64,000 nt of DNA from Nitrospira sp. ND1 (lineage in GTDB: Bacteria > Nitrospirota > Nitrospiria > Nitrospirales > Nitrospiraceae). The DNA lies in the NCBI RefSeq assembly GCF_900170025.1, contig NZ_FWEX01000005.1, forward strand, positions 1-64,000, written 5' to 3'. The notes beneath the pieces are model-generated. The model made no database searches, was not told the origin of the DNA, and was given only the letters and a program-made list of their open reading frames with translations. Shown in pieces: positions 18,243-26,845 of the stretch (the first letter of the stretch is position 1; the number at the start of each line of letters is the position of its first letter). The position numbers were made by a program, and so were the translations under genes.

Positions 18243-19427
18243 ATGGATCGTCAGATTGTCTGCTTTGCCATCCCCTCTCTGCAAATCGCGCTGGCGCGGT
18301 TGAGCCAGCCATTACTCAGAACCCGTCCGCTCGCGATCGCCACGATCGACACTCCTCGTGCGCTTCTTCGTGAGATCTCCACCGAGGCGGAACAAGACGG
18401 CCTCCACGTCGGCATGACACTCGACCGAGCGCGCCGCCTCTGCCCGTCCCTGCACGTTCGTCCCCCGAATCCTCGCCAGGTCGCCACAGCCAACCATTCG
18501 ATCCTCGGTGTGATCCAGCGGTATGCTCCGACCTGGGAGCCCGTTCTCCCCGGTTCTCTCCTGATGGACCTCACCGGGACCACACGCCTCTTCGGGTCAA
18601 CCTGTGATGTGGCGGCCACAATTCAAGCGGAGGTGCTCACACAGTTTCACCTCGAAGGCGTGGCCGGCGTGGGAAGCAATAAACTCGTCGCACAGACAGC
18701 CGCGACCCTGGTGGAACCCTCCGAACTCTACGATGTCCAATCGGGATCGGAGCGCTTCTTTATGTCCCCTCTGTCGATTCGAGCCTTGCCCGGCGTGCAT
18801 CGCCCCTGCATGCGCACGGTACTGAAGCGATTGCACGATCTCAACCTCCGCTCGTTGGGAGACGTGGCAGACAGCCCTCTAGACGCCCTCGAAGCGGCAC
18901 TGGGCAACTATGCCGGACAACTATCCCGATGGGCACAGGGCATCGACCCAACGCCGGTCCTTCCGCCGGTCGCCCATCCGGTCCTGAACGACACCGTCAC
19001 CCTTAACCCCGATGAGGTGGACGATGCACGGCTCCAGGGACGACTGGCAGATAGCCTGCAAAGACTCTGTCGCACCCTCCGTAGCCAACACCGGATGTGT
19101 GGCGGGCTCTCCTTGACCCTTCGCCACAGCGATCAGCGCGAGGTCACCTCGAAGGCGCGGGTGATTCCGGAAACCTGCTGGGAGATCGATCTCTCCGGAC
19201 TGCTCCAGGGGCTCTTTCAACGCGCCTTCCGGCGGCGTATCCGTCTTCGCGTGATGACGGTCACGTTGACCGACCTCACCGGCTTTGCTGAGCAGGGATC
19301 GCTGTTCGAAGAACGGCCACCGGAGGAGCAATGGGCTCGTAACCGGAGCCGGCGACTCGCCGTCGCCCTCGACCACCTGCATCAACGGTTCGGTGAACAG
19401 GCGATCCGTTATGGGAGAACGCAGTGA
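18243..19427 (+). CDS. imuB: ImuB-like Y-family polymerase homologue, catalytic residues missing
   Basis: A 394-residue DinB/UmuC-fold protein. The palm (HVGMTLDRARRLCP, LLMDLTGTTRLFG), helix-hairpin-helix (RALPGVHRPCMRTVLKRL) and little-finger regions are recognisable. The Y-family metal ligands are gone: the N-terminal DMDAF-type motif is replaced by CFAIPS, and the SIDE motif before LMDLTG reads VLPG. This is expected for ImuB, which lacks polymerase activity and recruits DnaE2 to the beta clamp. Its stop overlaps no gene but abuts the dnaE2 ATG (TGAATG), so they are co-translated. ImuA is absent from the cassette. Confidence 0.85.
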   Translation: MDRQIVCFAIPSLQIALARLSQPLLRTRPLAIATIDTPRALLREISTEAEQDGLHVGMTLDRARRLCPSLHVRPPNPRQVATANHSILGVIQRYAPTWEPVLPGSLLMDLTGTTRLFGSTCDVAATIQAEVLTQFHLEGVAGVGSNKLVAQTAATLVEPSELYDVQSGSERFFMSPLSIRALPGVHRPCMRTVLKRLHDLNLRSLGDVADSPLDALEAALGNYAGQLSRWAQGIDPTPVLPPVAHPVLNDTVTLNPDEVDDARLQGRLADSLQRLCRTLRSQHRMCGGLSLTLRHSDQREVTSKARVIPETCWEIDLSGLLQGLFQRAFRRRIRLRVMTVTLTDLTGFAEQGSLFEERPPEEQWARNRSRRLAVALDHLHQRFGEQAIRYGRTQ

Positions 19428-22400
19428 ATGTCGTCCGGCTTCGTGCATCTCCACACCCATTCATCCTATTCGCCCATGTGGGGCATCCCGACGCTTGAAA
19501 CCCTCTGTCAGGCTGCTCGCACACAAGGGCAGGACAAGCTTGCCCTCACCGATACCAACGGCCTGTATGGAGCCATCCGGTTTTTAGAGGTCGCGAAGCA
19601 CGAAGGGTTGAAACCGATCCTCGGGGCTGAGCTCGTTCATAAGGCACACCGTGCAGTGCTGTTGGCCAAAACGCCGGCTGGTTATGCCAATCTCTGCCGT
19701 CTTCTCTCCGCTCGTCACGAGGAGAGCACCTTCGATTTCATCGCGGCTGTGGCAGGCTATCGAGCCGGGTTAATCATTCTGTCCGACGACCTGTCAGCAT
19801 TAAAAGCTTGGCGCAAGGACTCCCCGAAAGATTTGTATGTCGAACTTTCTCCGGGATCGGATATCCAGGAGGCGCTCACCTTCAGCCGGGACAACAGGCT
19901 GCCGCCGGTGGCCACCACCCGCGCAGCCTGTCTTCATCCTGCCGACTTCGATGCGCATCGTCTGCTGCGCGCCATCGCCGACAACACGACATTGTCCCGG
20001 CTCCGCCCGGAACGCTGTTGTGCACCATCCCACTGGCTCATGCCGCCGACAGTCATTGAGCGGTACTTGCCGCATGTGTCCGAATCGCTTACCAACAGCC
20101 GGCGTATTGCCGACGACTGTTTCACCAACTGGAGCTTCAAAGAAACGATCTTCCCCTCGTTCCGTCAACTTTCGACAGAAGCTGCATTTGAGTCGCTGCG
20201 CACGAAGACCTACGAGGGCGCACAGCGGCGCTATGGCGCCCTATCCGAGACGGTGCGGCACCGGATCGAAGCAGAGTTGGCTGTGATTCGAGAAAAACGC
20301 TATGCCGACTACTTTCTGGTGGTCGATGAGATTGTCCGGGAAGCGCCTCGTACCTGTGGACGAGGATCCGCAGCCGCCTCAATCGTCTCTTATTGTCTGG
20401 GCATCACCCATGTCGATCCGATTCGACACAATCTGCTGTTCGAGCGCTTCCTGAACCCAGGCCGGCATGACCCGCCGGATATTGACATCGACTTTCCATG
20501 GGACGAACGTTCGAAGATTCTCGAACGGGTGTTTGCGCGCTATGGGGCAAAACAAGCGGCGATGGTCGCCAATCAAAATACCCTTGCCCCGCGTGCAGCC
20601 ATGCGTGAGATTGCCAAGGTCTACGGCCTACCGGCCGCTGAGATCGGCAAGGTGCTGGATCTGCTTCATCGACGCGCCGATTTCGTGAATGTGACCGAGG
20701 ATTCGACCTTACAAACCTGGGCAAACGAAGTCTGTCGCGCCCTGCAATTGCGCCCACCCTGGCCGGACATTATCTTCCGGGCCGGACAACTGCAGGGACA
20801 CTTCCGCCATCTCAGCCTCCACCCCGGCGGAGTGGTCTTGGTTCCCGATGAGATCCGCCGGTATGTTCCGGTGGAAACCTCTGCTTCCGGTTGGCCCGTC
20901 ATTCAATGGGAAAAAGACCAGGCTGAGGATGCGGGGTTGGTCAAAATCGACCTGCTCGGCAATCGTTCCCTCGCCGTCATTCGTGATGCCCTGGTTGCCG
21001 TCCACCGCAACACCGGCCGCCTGATCGACTACGAACTCTGGGATCCGATCAGCGATCCGGTCACACAGGAATTGATCCGCCGCGGGGATACAATGGGCTG
21101 CTTCTATGTCGAGTCTCCGGCAACCAGGCTCTTGCTCAAAAAACTGTGGACGACCATGCCGAAGGCACGCCGGGCCCACGCGGATGTCTTTGAATATCTG
21201 GTGGTCGTGTCTTCCATCATCCGTCCCGCCGCCAATGTCTATGCCGATGACTTCGTCCGCCGATCCCACGGCCATCCCTACCGCTCGTGGCATCCCTTGC
21301 TGGATGAGGTCTTGGCTGAGACGCACGGGATCATGGTCTACCAGGAAGATGTGATGAAGGTGGCGGTGGCCTTGGGCGGATTCTCCGTACACGACGGCGA
21401 TCAGCTGCGCAAGATCCTCAGCAAGAAGCACAAGGAACGGCAGCTGCGAGACTATCAGCGACAGTTCTACGAAGGGGCTGCTGCACGAGACGTTCACCGA
21501 TCGACGACCGACAAGATCTGGGCCATGATCATGAGCTTTTCAGGCTATAGCTTTTGTAAGCCGCACAGTGCGAGCTACGCCCAGGTATCCTTCAAATCGG
21601 CCTACTTGCGGGCACATTATCCGGCCGAGTTCCTGGCCGCCGTTATCAGTAATCAAGGCGGGTATTATTCGGCCTTCGCCTATCTGTCAGAGGGACGGCG
21701 CATGGGGCTCACGATTCTTCCACCGGACATTAACGCCAGCGACTGGGCCTATCGTGGATCGGGCCGGGCCGTCCAGGTTGGCCTGATGCAGCTCAAAGCC
21801 CTACGCAAAGAGTTCGCTCAGAGGATTGTTGTGGAGCGGAAGAATCACGGCGCCTATCGCTCGCTACAGGATTTTCTCGTCCGAGTGAATCCTGAGATCG
21901 CCCAGGCCACGCTGCTCATCAAATCGGGCTGCTTCGATTCCATCGCCGGAGAACTGACCCGGCCGGCGCTGATCTGGCGACTCTTCGCCGCCCAGTCGGG
22001 GAAACCTGCGGGCTGTCTGCCGATTCCACCGGAGTACTCGGCTCAGCAGAAGCTCGGCCATGAACTGGAGCTGTTCGGCTTTCCCCTGAGCGGACATCCG
22101 CTGGAGTTCTTCAAAGACGTAGTCGCGGGCCGATCGCATCTCCCGGCACGGGACCTGGCACAACATGTCGGGAAGCACGTGACCCTCCTCGGTTGGATGG
22201 TAACGGAGAAAATCGTGTCCACGAAGCAAGGCGAGCCGATGGAGTTTGTCACCTTTGAGGATCAGACCGGCCTGTATGATGCCACCTTTTTTCCCGACAT
22301 CTACCGGCGGTGCTGCCACCTCCTCGCCTCAGATCAGGCCTACCTCGTCACCGGTGTGGTGGAAGAACATTTTGCGACCGTGACGGTCACAGTCACACGA

Positions 22401-22529
22401 CTTCGCCCCTTATCCGCTCCCGGCGCAGAGGATACCATCGTACTTGAGGAGGACGCGGGAGAACCGTACACTGAGCGGCATGACACTCTCTCCCCTGATC
22501 CGCTTCGGCACCTCCACCTGGACCTATGA
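19428..22529 (+). CDS. dnaE2: Error-prone DNA polymerase DnaE2
   Basis: A 1033-residue C-family polymerase. N-terminal PHP domain (FVHLHTHSSYSPMWG, LALTDTNGLYG), palm with catalytic acidic motif PPDIDIDFPWDE, fingers, (HhH)2 region and C-terminal OB fold (VTLLGWMVTEKIVS, MEFVTFEDQTGLYDATFFP). The length and the position behind imuB mark DnaE2 rather than the replicative DnaE1. It performs translesion synthesis with the ImuB-like protein. Its 3' end overlaps the DUF72 gene by about 50 bases, so all four genes likely form one transcript. Confidence 0.95.
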   Translation: MSSGFVHLHTHSSYSPMWGIPTLETLCQAARTQGQDKLALTDTNGLYGAIRFLEVAKHEGLKPILGAELVHKAHRAVLLAKTPAGYANLCRLLSARHEESTFDFIAAVAGYRAGLIILSDDLSALKAWRKDSPKDLYVELSPGSDIQEALTFSRDNRLPPVATTRAACLHPADFDAHRLLRAIADNTTLSRLRPERCCAPSHWLMPPTVIERYLPHVSESLTNSRRIADDCFTNWSFKETIFPSFRQLSTEAAFESLRTKTYEGAQRRYGALSETVRHRIEAELAVIREKRYADYFLVVDEIVREAPRTCGRGSAAASIVSYCLGITHVDPIRHNLLFERFLNPGRHDPPDIDIDFPWDERSKILERVFARYGAKQAAMVANQNTLAPRAAMREIAKVYGLPAAEIGKVLDLLHRRADFVNVTEDSTLQTWANEVCRALQLRPPWPDIIFRAGQLQGHFRHLSLHPGGVVLVPDEIRRYVPVETSASGWPVIQWEKDQAEDAGLVKIDLLGNRSLAVIRDALVAVHRNTGRLIDYELWDPISDPVTQELIRRGDTMGCFYVESPATRLLLKKLWTTMPKARRAHADVFEYLVVVSSIIRPAANVYADDFVRRSHGHPYRSWHPLLDEVLAETHGIMVYQEDVMKVAVALGGFSVHDGDQLRKILSKKHKERQLRDYQRQFYEGAAARDVHRSTTDKIWAMIMSFSGYSFCKPHSASYAQVSFKSAYLRAHYPAEFLAAVISNQGGYYSAFAYLSEGRRMGLTILPPDINASDWAYRGSGRAVQVGLMQLKALRKEFAQRIVVERKNHGAYRSLQDFLVRVNPEIAQATLLIKSGCFDSIAGELTRPALIWRLFAAQSGKPAGCLPIPPEYSAQQKLGHELELFGFPLSGHPLEFFKDVVAGRSHLPARDLAQHVGKHVTLLGWMVTEKIVSTKQGEPMEFVTFEDQTGLYDATFFPDIYRRCCHLLASDQAYLVTGVVEEHFATVTVTVTRLRPLSAPGAEDTIVLEEDAGEPYTERHDTLSPDPLRHLHLDL

Positions 22530-23370
22530 AGGCTGGAAGGGGCAGATCTATACTCGCACCTATACGAAAACCGGCTTCACACGCGACTGTCTCGGGGAAT
22601 TCTGCCAATATCTCTACAAAGGCGAGCCACTCTTTCGCACCGTGGGGAATGATGCGACGTTTTACCGGCCTCCCACAGCGAGCCAACTCTCACGGTATCT
22701 CAACCAGATCCCAGAAGACTTCGAGATGTGCGCCAAGGTCTGGGAAGAAATCACCATCCCCACCTATGCCACACATGCCAGGTACGGGATCAAAGCCGGA
22801 CAGCGGAATCCGAACTTTCTCAACGCGGACGCCTTCATCAAGCTGGTTGTACAACCCTATCGGGACGCACGATTCGGCCCGCACACAGGGCCGTTCCTAT
22901 TCGAATTTCAACGCCACGGACTGTCCGTCCAGGAATTCTGCAGCGAATTAGACGGGTTCTTCGCACGTCTGCCGAAAGACTTCCGGTATGCCGTTGAAAT
23001 CCGGAATGCGGGGATGCTGGGCCCTCAGTACCACGAGGTGCTCAGACGACATGACGTGGCGCATGTGTACAATCACTGGACCTTCATGCCGTCCCTCGCC
23101 GAGCAGCATCAACGGATGAGGACCTTTACCGCACCGTTCAGTGTGTTTCGTCTCCAGACCCCCCTCAAGATGACCCACGAGGCAGCTAAAAAACGTGCCG
23201 AACCGTACAACAAAATTGTCGGTGAATTGCCTGAGATGCGGCAGGACACCGTACGACTTGTTCGACAAGCAGTCGGCGAAAATCGAACCACTTATGTACT
23301 GGTCAACAACCGGGCGGAAGGCAATGCGCCCCTGACGATTCAGGCCCTCGTAGAATCACTGCGCGAGTAA
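22480..23370 (+). CDS. DUF72 family protein (YecE-like)
   Basis: About 296 residues with a TIM-barrel-type DUF72 pattern: IRFGTSTWTYEGWKGQIY at the N-terminus, NDATFYRPPTASQL, DFEMCAKVWEEITIP, FLFEFQRH, and the C-terminal VLVNNRAEGNAPLTIQAL. Family members are structurally related to endonuclease IV-like barrels but have no settled function. ATG 22480 gives the usual family N-terminus. The gene overlaps the end of dnaE2 and so is a probable fourth member of the damage cassette. Confidence 0.85.
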   Translation: MTLSPLIRFGTSTWTYEGWKGQIYTRTYTKTGFTRDCLGEFCQYLYKGEPLFRTVGNDATFYRPPTASQLSRYLNQIPEDFEMCAKVWEEITIPTYATHARYGIKAGQRNPNFLNADAFIKLVVQPYRDARFGPHTGPFLFEFQRHGLSVQEFCSELDGFFARLPKDFRYAVEIRNAGMLGPQYHEVLRRHDVAHVYNHWTFMPSLAEQHQRMRTFTAPFSVFRLQTPLKMTHEAAKKRAEPYNKIVGELPEMRQDTVRLVRQAVGENRTTYVLVNNRAEGNAPLTIQALVESLRE

Positions 23371-23614
23371 GGGCACCTTCTGACAGTGTGATGTTGGCCC
23401 ATCACCTGCTTCCCACGCAGGCGCCCTCCAATTCGACCCGGCTATCCCCGCTCTAAGCTTTCCCATCACCACACGCAACCGGACCATCCGGTCCAGGGGT
23501 TCATTCGACGAGCCCATACCTTTATCGCGCCCGCCTCCGTCTTTCGATGCATAGCGCAGACTGCTGATCGCGACTATTCTTCATCAAGAGCGTTTCACAA
23601 CGGATACCAAGCCG

Positions 23615-23636
23615 AGGTGGGAATCTCCTACCACCT
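23615..23636 (+). promoter_or_regulatory. Hairpin immediately before the ribosome site of the NapH-like gene
   Basis: AGGTGG (23615-23620) and CCACCT (23631-23636) are complementary around a 10-base loop, ending 5 bases before the AGGGGG ribosome site region of the gene starting at 23650. It could modulate translation or stabilise the message. No protein-binding family is recognised. Confidence 0.3.
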
Positions 23637-23649
23637 TCAGGGGGTATAT

Positions 23650-24927
23650 ATGAGTCCTGTTGCCACTCCAACCACACCGCCGCTCCAACTCATCACCATC
23701 GATCGCCGCGTAGAAGACCATCACAGCTCCTGCAAAATTCCTGCTCCAGGCACACAGGCGCCGACAAAACGCCATACCTACCGTATGATGGCGTTGGCTG
23801 CGGTGCATGCCTATATCGTGTTTCACCTTATTTCATGGCATGTCTTCGGGATCGAACTCTGGGGAAAGACGGCCATGATGGGTGTACCGTCCTTGGCCAA
23901 AGGAACCATCAACGCGGCCTCGATCATGGTGCTGCTGATCTTGGGCTCCATCCTGATCTGGGGGCGTGGATTCTGTGGCTGGGCCTGCCACATGCGCGGA
24001 GCGATCGAATTTGCCGATTGGATTCTTCGTAAGTTGAAGGTCCGCCGGTATCTCGCCCTCCGAGAGAAGAATATTCTGGTCAACACCCCTCACCGCTGGC
24101 TCCTGAGAATCGGGGCCCTGTTCGTTCTCCTGCTGCCGGTCATCATTCTGATTCACAACGTCGGATTCACGCCCAAAGTCAATGTGATGACTCCACCGCC
24201 TATTGCAGACTTGCCAGGGTATGAAGGTAAGGCATTCGCCAAGGCCGCCTTCTTCAATTTCGAAATCAAACCGACGTGGAATGACTTCCTGCTGGCCTTC
24301 GGGTTGGCGGTCTTTATTCAGTTCACCATGAGCGTCCTGTTGAATCTGCGCTACGGCCAAGGCGCATTCTGCCGAATTCTCTGCCCCTATGCCACGATGA
24401 TGATCCCGCTCATGAACATCTCCCCGGTTCAAAAAAAGATCACACGCGTGGCTCAGTGCACCGGCTGCCGGGATTGCAGCAACGCCTGCCCCCAGGGTAT
24501 CGATGTCAGCCGCGAAATTTTTCATTTCAACGGCAAGGTGGTGAACACGGAATGCATCAAGTGCTACGCCTGCATCGATGCCTGTGATGACAACGTGCTT
24601 CAGGATACGGCGGCGCCGGGCGTGCCGCAAACCGATCGCTTGAAGCCGTACGAAAAACGCCCCTGGCAGCAGGAATTGATTCGAAAAGACGGGCTGCTTA
24701 CTAATGCCAGACACATGCAGGTGTTCGAACCTCTCGGACCCGTTGCTGATTTCTCATCGATGATCGTGGCGTTGATTTGCGGAGGAATCACGTCCCGCTT
24801 CGGAGGCTTCTGGTTTTACCCCGGAGCCATCATTTCGTTCATTGTGTTCAGGGAATGTTGTTTGCGCGTGCAGCGATGGCGGGCTGTGGAGAGAATCCAG
24901 ACATCTATCGTATCCGTCAAATCGTGA
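23650..24927 (+). CDS. Membrane-bound polyferredoxin, NapH/CcoG-like
   Basis: About 425 residues with five or so transmembrane helices and four cysteine clusters. Two membrane-adjacent motifs read RGFCGWACHMRG and GAFCRILCPYA, as in NapH/NosR/CcoG proteins. They are followed by two soluble 4Fe-4S motifs, CTGCRDCSNACPQG and CIKCYACIDACDD. Such proteins pass electrons from quinol or membrane donors to periplasmic or assembly partners. No reductase genes flank it, so its partner is unknown. A DUF5989 gene follows 60 bases downstream and is probably co-transcribed. Confidence 0.82.
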   Translation: MSPVATPTTPPLQLITIDRRVEDHHSSCKIPAPGTQAPTKRHTYRMMALAAVHAYIVFHLISWHVFGIELWGKTAMMGVPSLAKGTINAASIMVLLILGSILIWGRGFCGWACHMRGAIEFADWILRKLKVRRYLALREKNILVNTPHRWLLRIGALFVLLLPVIILIHNVGFTPKVNVMTPPPIADLPGYEGKAFAKAAFFNFEIKPTWNDFLLAFGLAVFIQFTMSVLLNLRYGQGAFCRILCPYATMMIPLMNISPVQKKITRVAQCTGCRDCSNACPQGIDVSREIFHFNGKVVNTECIKCYACIDACDDNVLQDTAAPGVPQTDRLKPYEKRPWQQELIRKDGLLTNARHMQVFEPLGPVADFSSMIVALICGGITSRFGGFWFYPGAIISFIVFRECCLRVQRWRAVERIQTSIVSVKS

Positions 24928-24987
24928 TGTGTCGACCGGCAGTCGGTTCAAGATAGGTTCTCATCAATCGTTTACAAGGAGGCGCAT

Positions 24988-25167
24988 ATGAATACAGTCG
25001 CACGAGTGAGAGACTACTCAGGCCTGGTTGCAGAGTTTACGATCTACTTGAAGGAGAAAAAGTCTTATTGGCTGGCGCCGATCATTTTCGTCTTAATGGC
25101 CCTGAGTGCGCTCGCGTTCTTCCTCGAGGGAAGCGTGTTAGCGCCCGCCATCTACTCCGTGTTCTAA
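24988..25167 (+). CDS. DUF5989-like small membrane protein
   Basis: A 59-residue protein with one transmembrane helix. It shows the family pattern: a charged stretch EFTIYLKEKKSYWLAPI leading into the helix IFVLMALSALAFFLEGS, and a short C-terminal tail APAIYSVF. A strong ribosome site (AAGGAGG) precedes the ATG. DUF5989 proteins are usually found beside larger biosynthetic or membrane genes; here the only neighbour is the NapH-like protein. Function unknown. Confidence 0.75.
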   Translation: MNTVARVRDYSGLVAEFTIYLKEKKSYWLAPIIFVLMALSALAFFLEGSVLAPAIYSVF

Positions 25168-25175
25168 TTCTTGTA

Positions 25176-25204
25176 CGCGCGCCCGCCCCCAGAGCGGGCG
25201 CGCG
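25176..25204 (+). terminator. Strong GC hairpin after the DUF5989 gene
   Basis: CGCGCGCCCGC (25176-25186) pairs perfectly with GCGGGCGCGCG (25194-25204) across a 7-base loop, 8 bases after the stop codon. A T tract is nearly absent, so termination may not be purely intrinsic. Confidence 0.6.
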
Positions 25205-25469
25205 CCGCTTGCCCCACGACACAGCCAGCATTCCTCGCTGCCGCATTGCCTCACATCGCAACACTTGTAAGTCCGAAACCTTCCGCAGGAATCACTGCCT
25301 GCCCGGTTGCAGCTGCGTACGCCTAACTCTCACCGGGATCACACGTATTCATCGTGATCGGGCGGTGAGATGTGCTTGTCGTTTTATGTAATAAGTTGTA
25401 TGGTGCGCCCATCTAGTCACGACGTGCTCATGAACGAGCGCGACCATCACAATCCAAAGGAGGTCTCCG
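25205..25469. other. Intergenic region before the radical SAM pair
   Basis: No convincing gene is seen apart from the promoter candidate at 25376-25404. The segment lies between the terminator hairpin and the ribosome site of the next gene (AAAGGAGG just before 25470). Confidence 0.4.
25376..25404 (+). promoter_or_regulatory. Promoter candidate for the small protein-radical SAM operon
   Basis: TTGTCG (25376-25381), 17-base AT-rich spacer and TATGGT (25399-25404). The AT-richness stands out in a GC-rich background. The leader would be about 60 bases. Confidence 0.4.
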
Positions 25470-25745
25470 ATGGCAAAACAACCAAGCGGGCGCGGATCCG
25501 TGAAGTTAAGCGCTGCGGCAAGTGCGATCAAGAAACGGCTGAAGGGTGTCAAGGTAATCGATTGGCATGAGGTCGGCACGCCGCATCCGGAAGTCGTGAT
25601 CGGCACCGTGCAGACGGGCGTGGCGAACTTCAAGGCCAACCTCGGCACGCTGGCGAAATTGAAGGAACTGCGTGATCTCCATATCCTCATCAACGGCACG
25701 CCGCGGCCGGACATCGCCCAAATCAAGTTCACGCTGCGAGGCTAA
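25470..25745 (+). CDS. Small protein (91 aa) paired with a radical SAM enzyme
   Basis: A basic N-terminal segment (MAKQPSGRGSVKLSAAASAIKKRLKG) is followed by an apparently globular alternating alpha/beta region ending IKFTLRG. There are no cysteines, so it is not a sactipeptide-type precursor, and no leader-core pattern is clear. A strong ribosome site precedes the ATG. The radical SAM gene starts 9 bases after its stop, so the two are almost certainly co-expressed. It may be a substrate, a partner or an unrelated small protein; the family is not recognised. Confidence 0.65.
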   Translation: MAKQPSGRGSVKLSAAASAIKKRLKGVKVIDWHEVGTPHPEVVIGTVQTGVANFKANLGTLAKLKELRDLHILINGTPRPDIAQIKFTLRG

Positions 25746-25754
25746 GTACCGATC

Positions 25755-26822
25755 GTGCAAGGACCAGCCGGACAGTACCCGACATTGCAGGTCCATCCGG
25801 GCCGACGATGCAACCTGCAATGCTTGCATTGTTATTCCGATTCGGGACCGGCGGTGTCTGAACAGTTGGAGATCGATCTGCTGGAGGGAGTGGTCGCCGA
25901 TGCGGCCTCCATCGGATACAGGGTTATGTCGGTGTCGGGCGGCGAGCCCTTGTTGTATCCCGGGCTTGCCCAACTCCTTCGGGCGGCCCATACCTCGGGA
26001 CTCGTGACCACCGTCACGACGAACGGCATGCTTCTCGATCAGCGTCAACTGAACGTCTTAGGGGCTGATTGCGACCTGGTCGCGATCAGCCTCGACGGCA
26101 TCCCGGAATCCCACAACTTCATGCGGAACTCCACGCGGGCATTCGACGACATGTGCGCGCGTTTGCCGGCACTCCGGGCCTCCGGCATCCCCTTCGGCTT
26201 TATCTTCACGCTCACGTTCCACAACGTACACGAGTTGGAGTGGGTCGCAGATTTTGCCGTCGAGCAGGGCGCCTCCCTTCTGCAGCTCCATCCGCTTGAA
26301 CCGGTCGGCAGAGCCACCTGCAGACTGGGCGAATCCTATCCTGACGGCGAAGAGAATGCGGCGGCCGTCTGCGAGGCCGGACGTATCCGCGAGTTGTACG
26401 AGGGCAAGCTGGAAGTGCAAATCGATCTCGCAACGGTTCCGGCGATGCTGGAGCATCCGACGCGCGTCTTCGTGAGGGAAGCGACATTGTGTGGCGCGCA
26501 GACCGTGGCCGACGTCATTGCCCCGCTGGTGATCGAAACCAGCGGCATCGTCTCACCGTTGCAGTATGGATTCCCGCGTGCCTGGTCCTGGGGAAACATC
26601 AAGGAGCGATCGTTGCCGGATCTTGCCGCAGACTGGCTCGCCCGCGACTATGCAGCCTTCCTCACGCTGTGCCGCCTCGTCTATGAACAGGCGGTGCGCA
26701 ACGACGACGAGCCGGTGTTGAATTGGTACGAACAGGCGTATGCCGCGGCCGCGCAATTTTCCCCCACGCAGGTGCGCGAGAACCTGATGCAGACCTGTTC
26801 ATCTGAAAGAAGCAGTCAGTAG
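25755..26822 (+). CDS. Radical SAM enzyme of unknown substrate
   Basis: A 355-residue radical SAM protein. The cluster motif CNLQCLHC (CxxxCxxC) is near residue 19, followed by the SAM-binding GGEP motif (VSGGEPLLYP) and LDGIPESHNFMR. The C-terminal 120 residues contain only isolated cysteines (LCGAQ, TLCRL), so a full SPASM auxiliary cluster is not apparent. The start is GTG 25755. It follows a 91-residue protein by 9 bases. It converges on the eCIS operon, ending 24 bases from its last gene. Confidence 0.85.
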   Translation: MQGPAGQYPTLQVHPGRRCNLQCLHCYSDSGPAVSEQLEIDLLEGVVADAASIGYRVMSVSGGEPLLYPGLAQLLRAAHTSGLVTTVTTNGMLLDQRQLNVLGADCDLVAISLDGIPESHNFMRNSTRAFDDMCARLPALRASGIPFGFIFTLTFHNVHELEWVADFAVEQGASLLQLHPLEPVGRATCRLGESYPDGEENAAAVCEAGRIRELYEGKLEVQIDLATVPAMLEHPTRVFVREATLCGAQTVADVIAPLVIETSGIVSPLQYGFPRAWSWGNIKERSLPDLAADWLARDYAAFLTLCRLVYEQAVRNDDEPVLNWYEQAYAAAAQFSPTQVRENLMQTCSSERSSQ

Positions 26823-26845
26823 CAGGCGGGTCGCATCCCTCCCTC

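Noticed and set aside
18243-19427. Active DNA polymerase IV (DinB)
   Set aside because: Both acidic metal-binding motifs are missing, and the gene is coupled to dnaE2, which fits ImuB.
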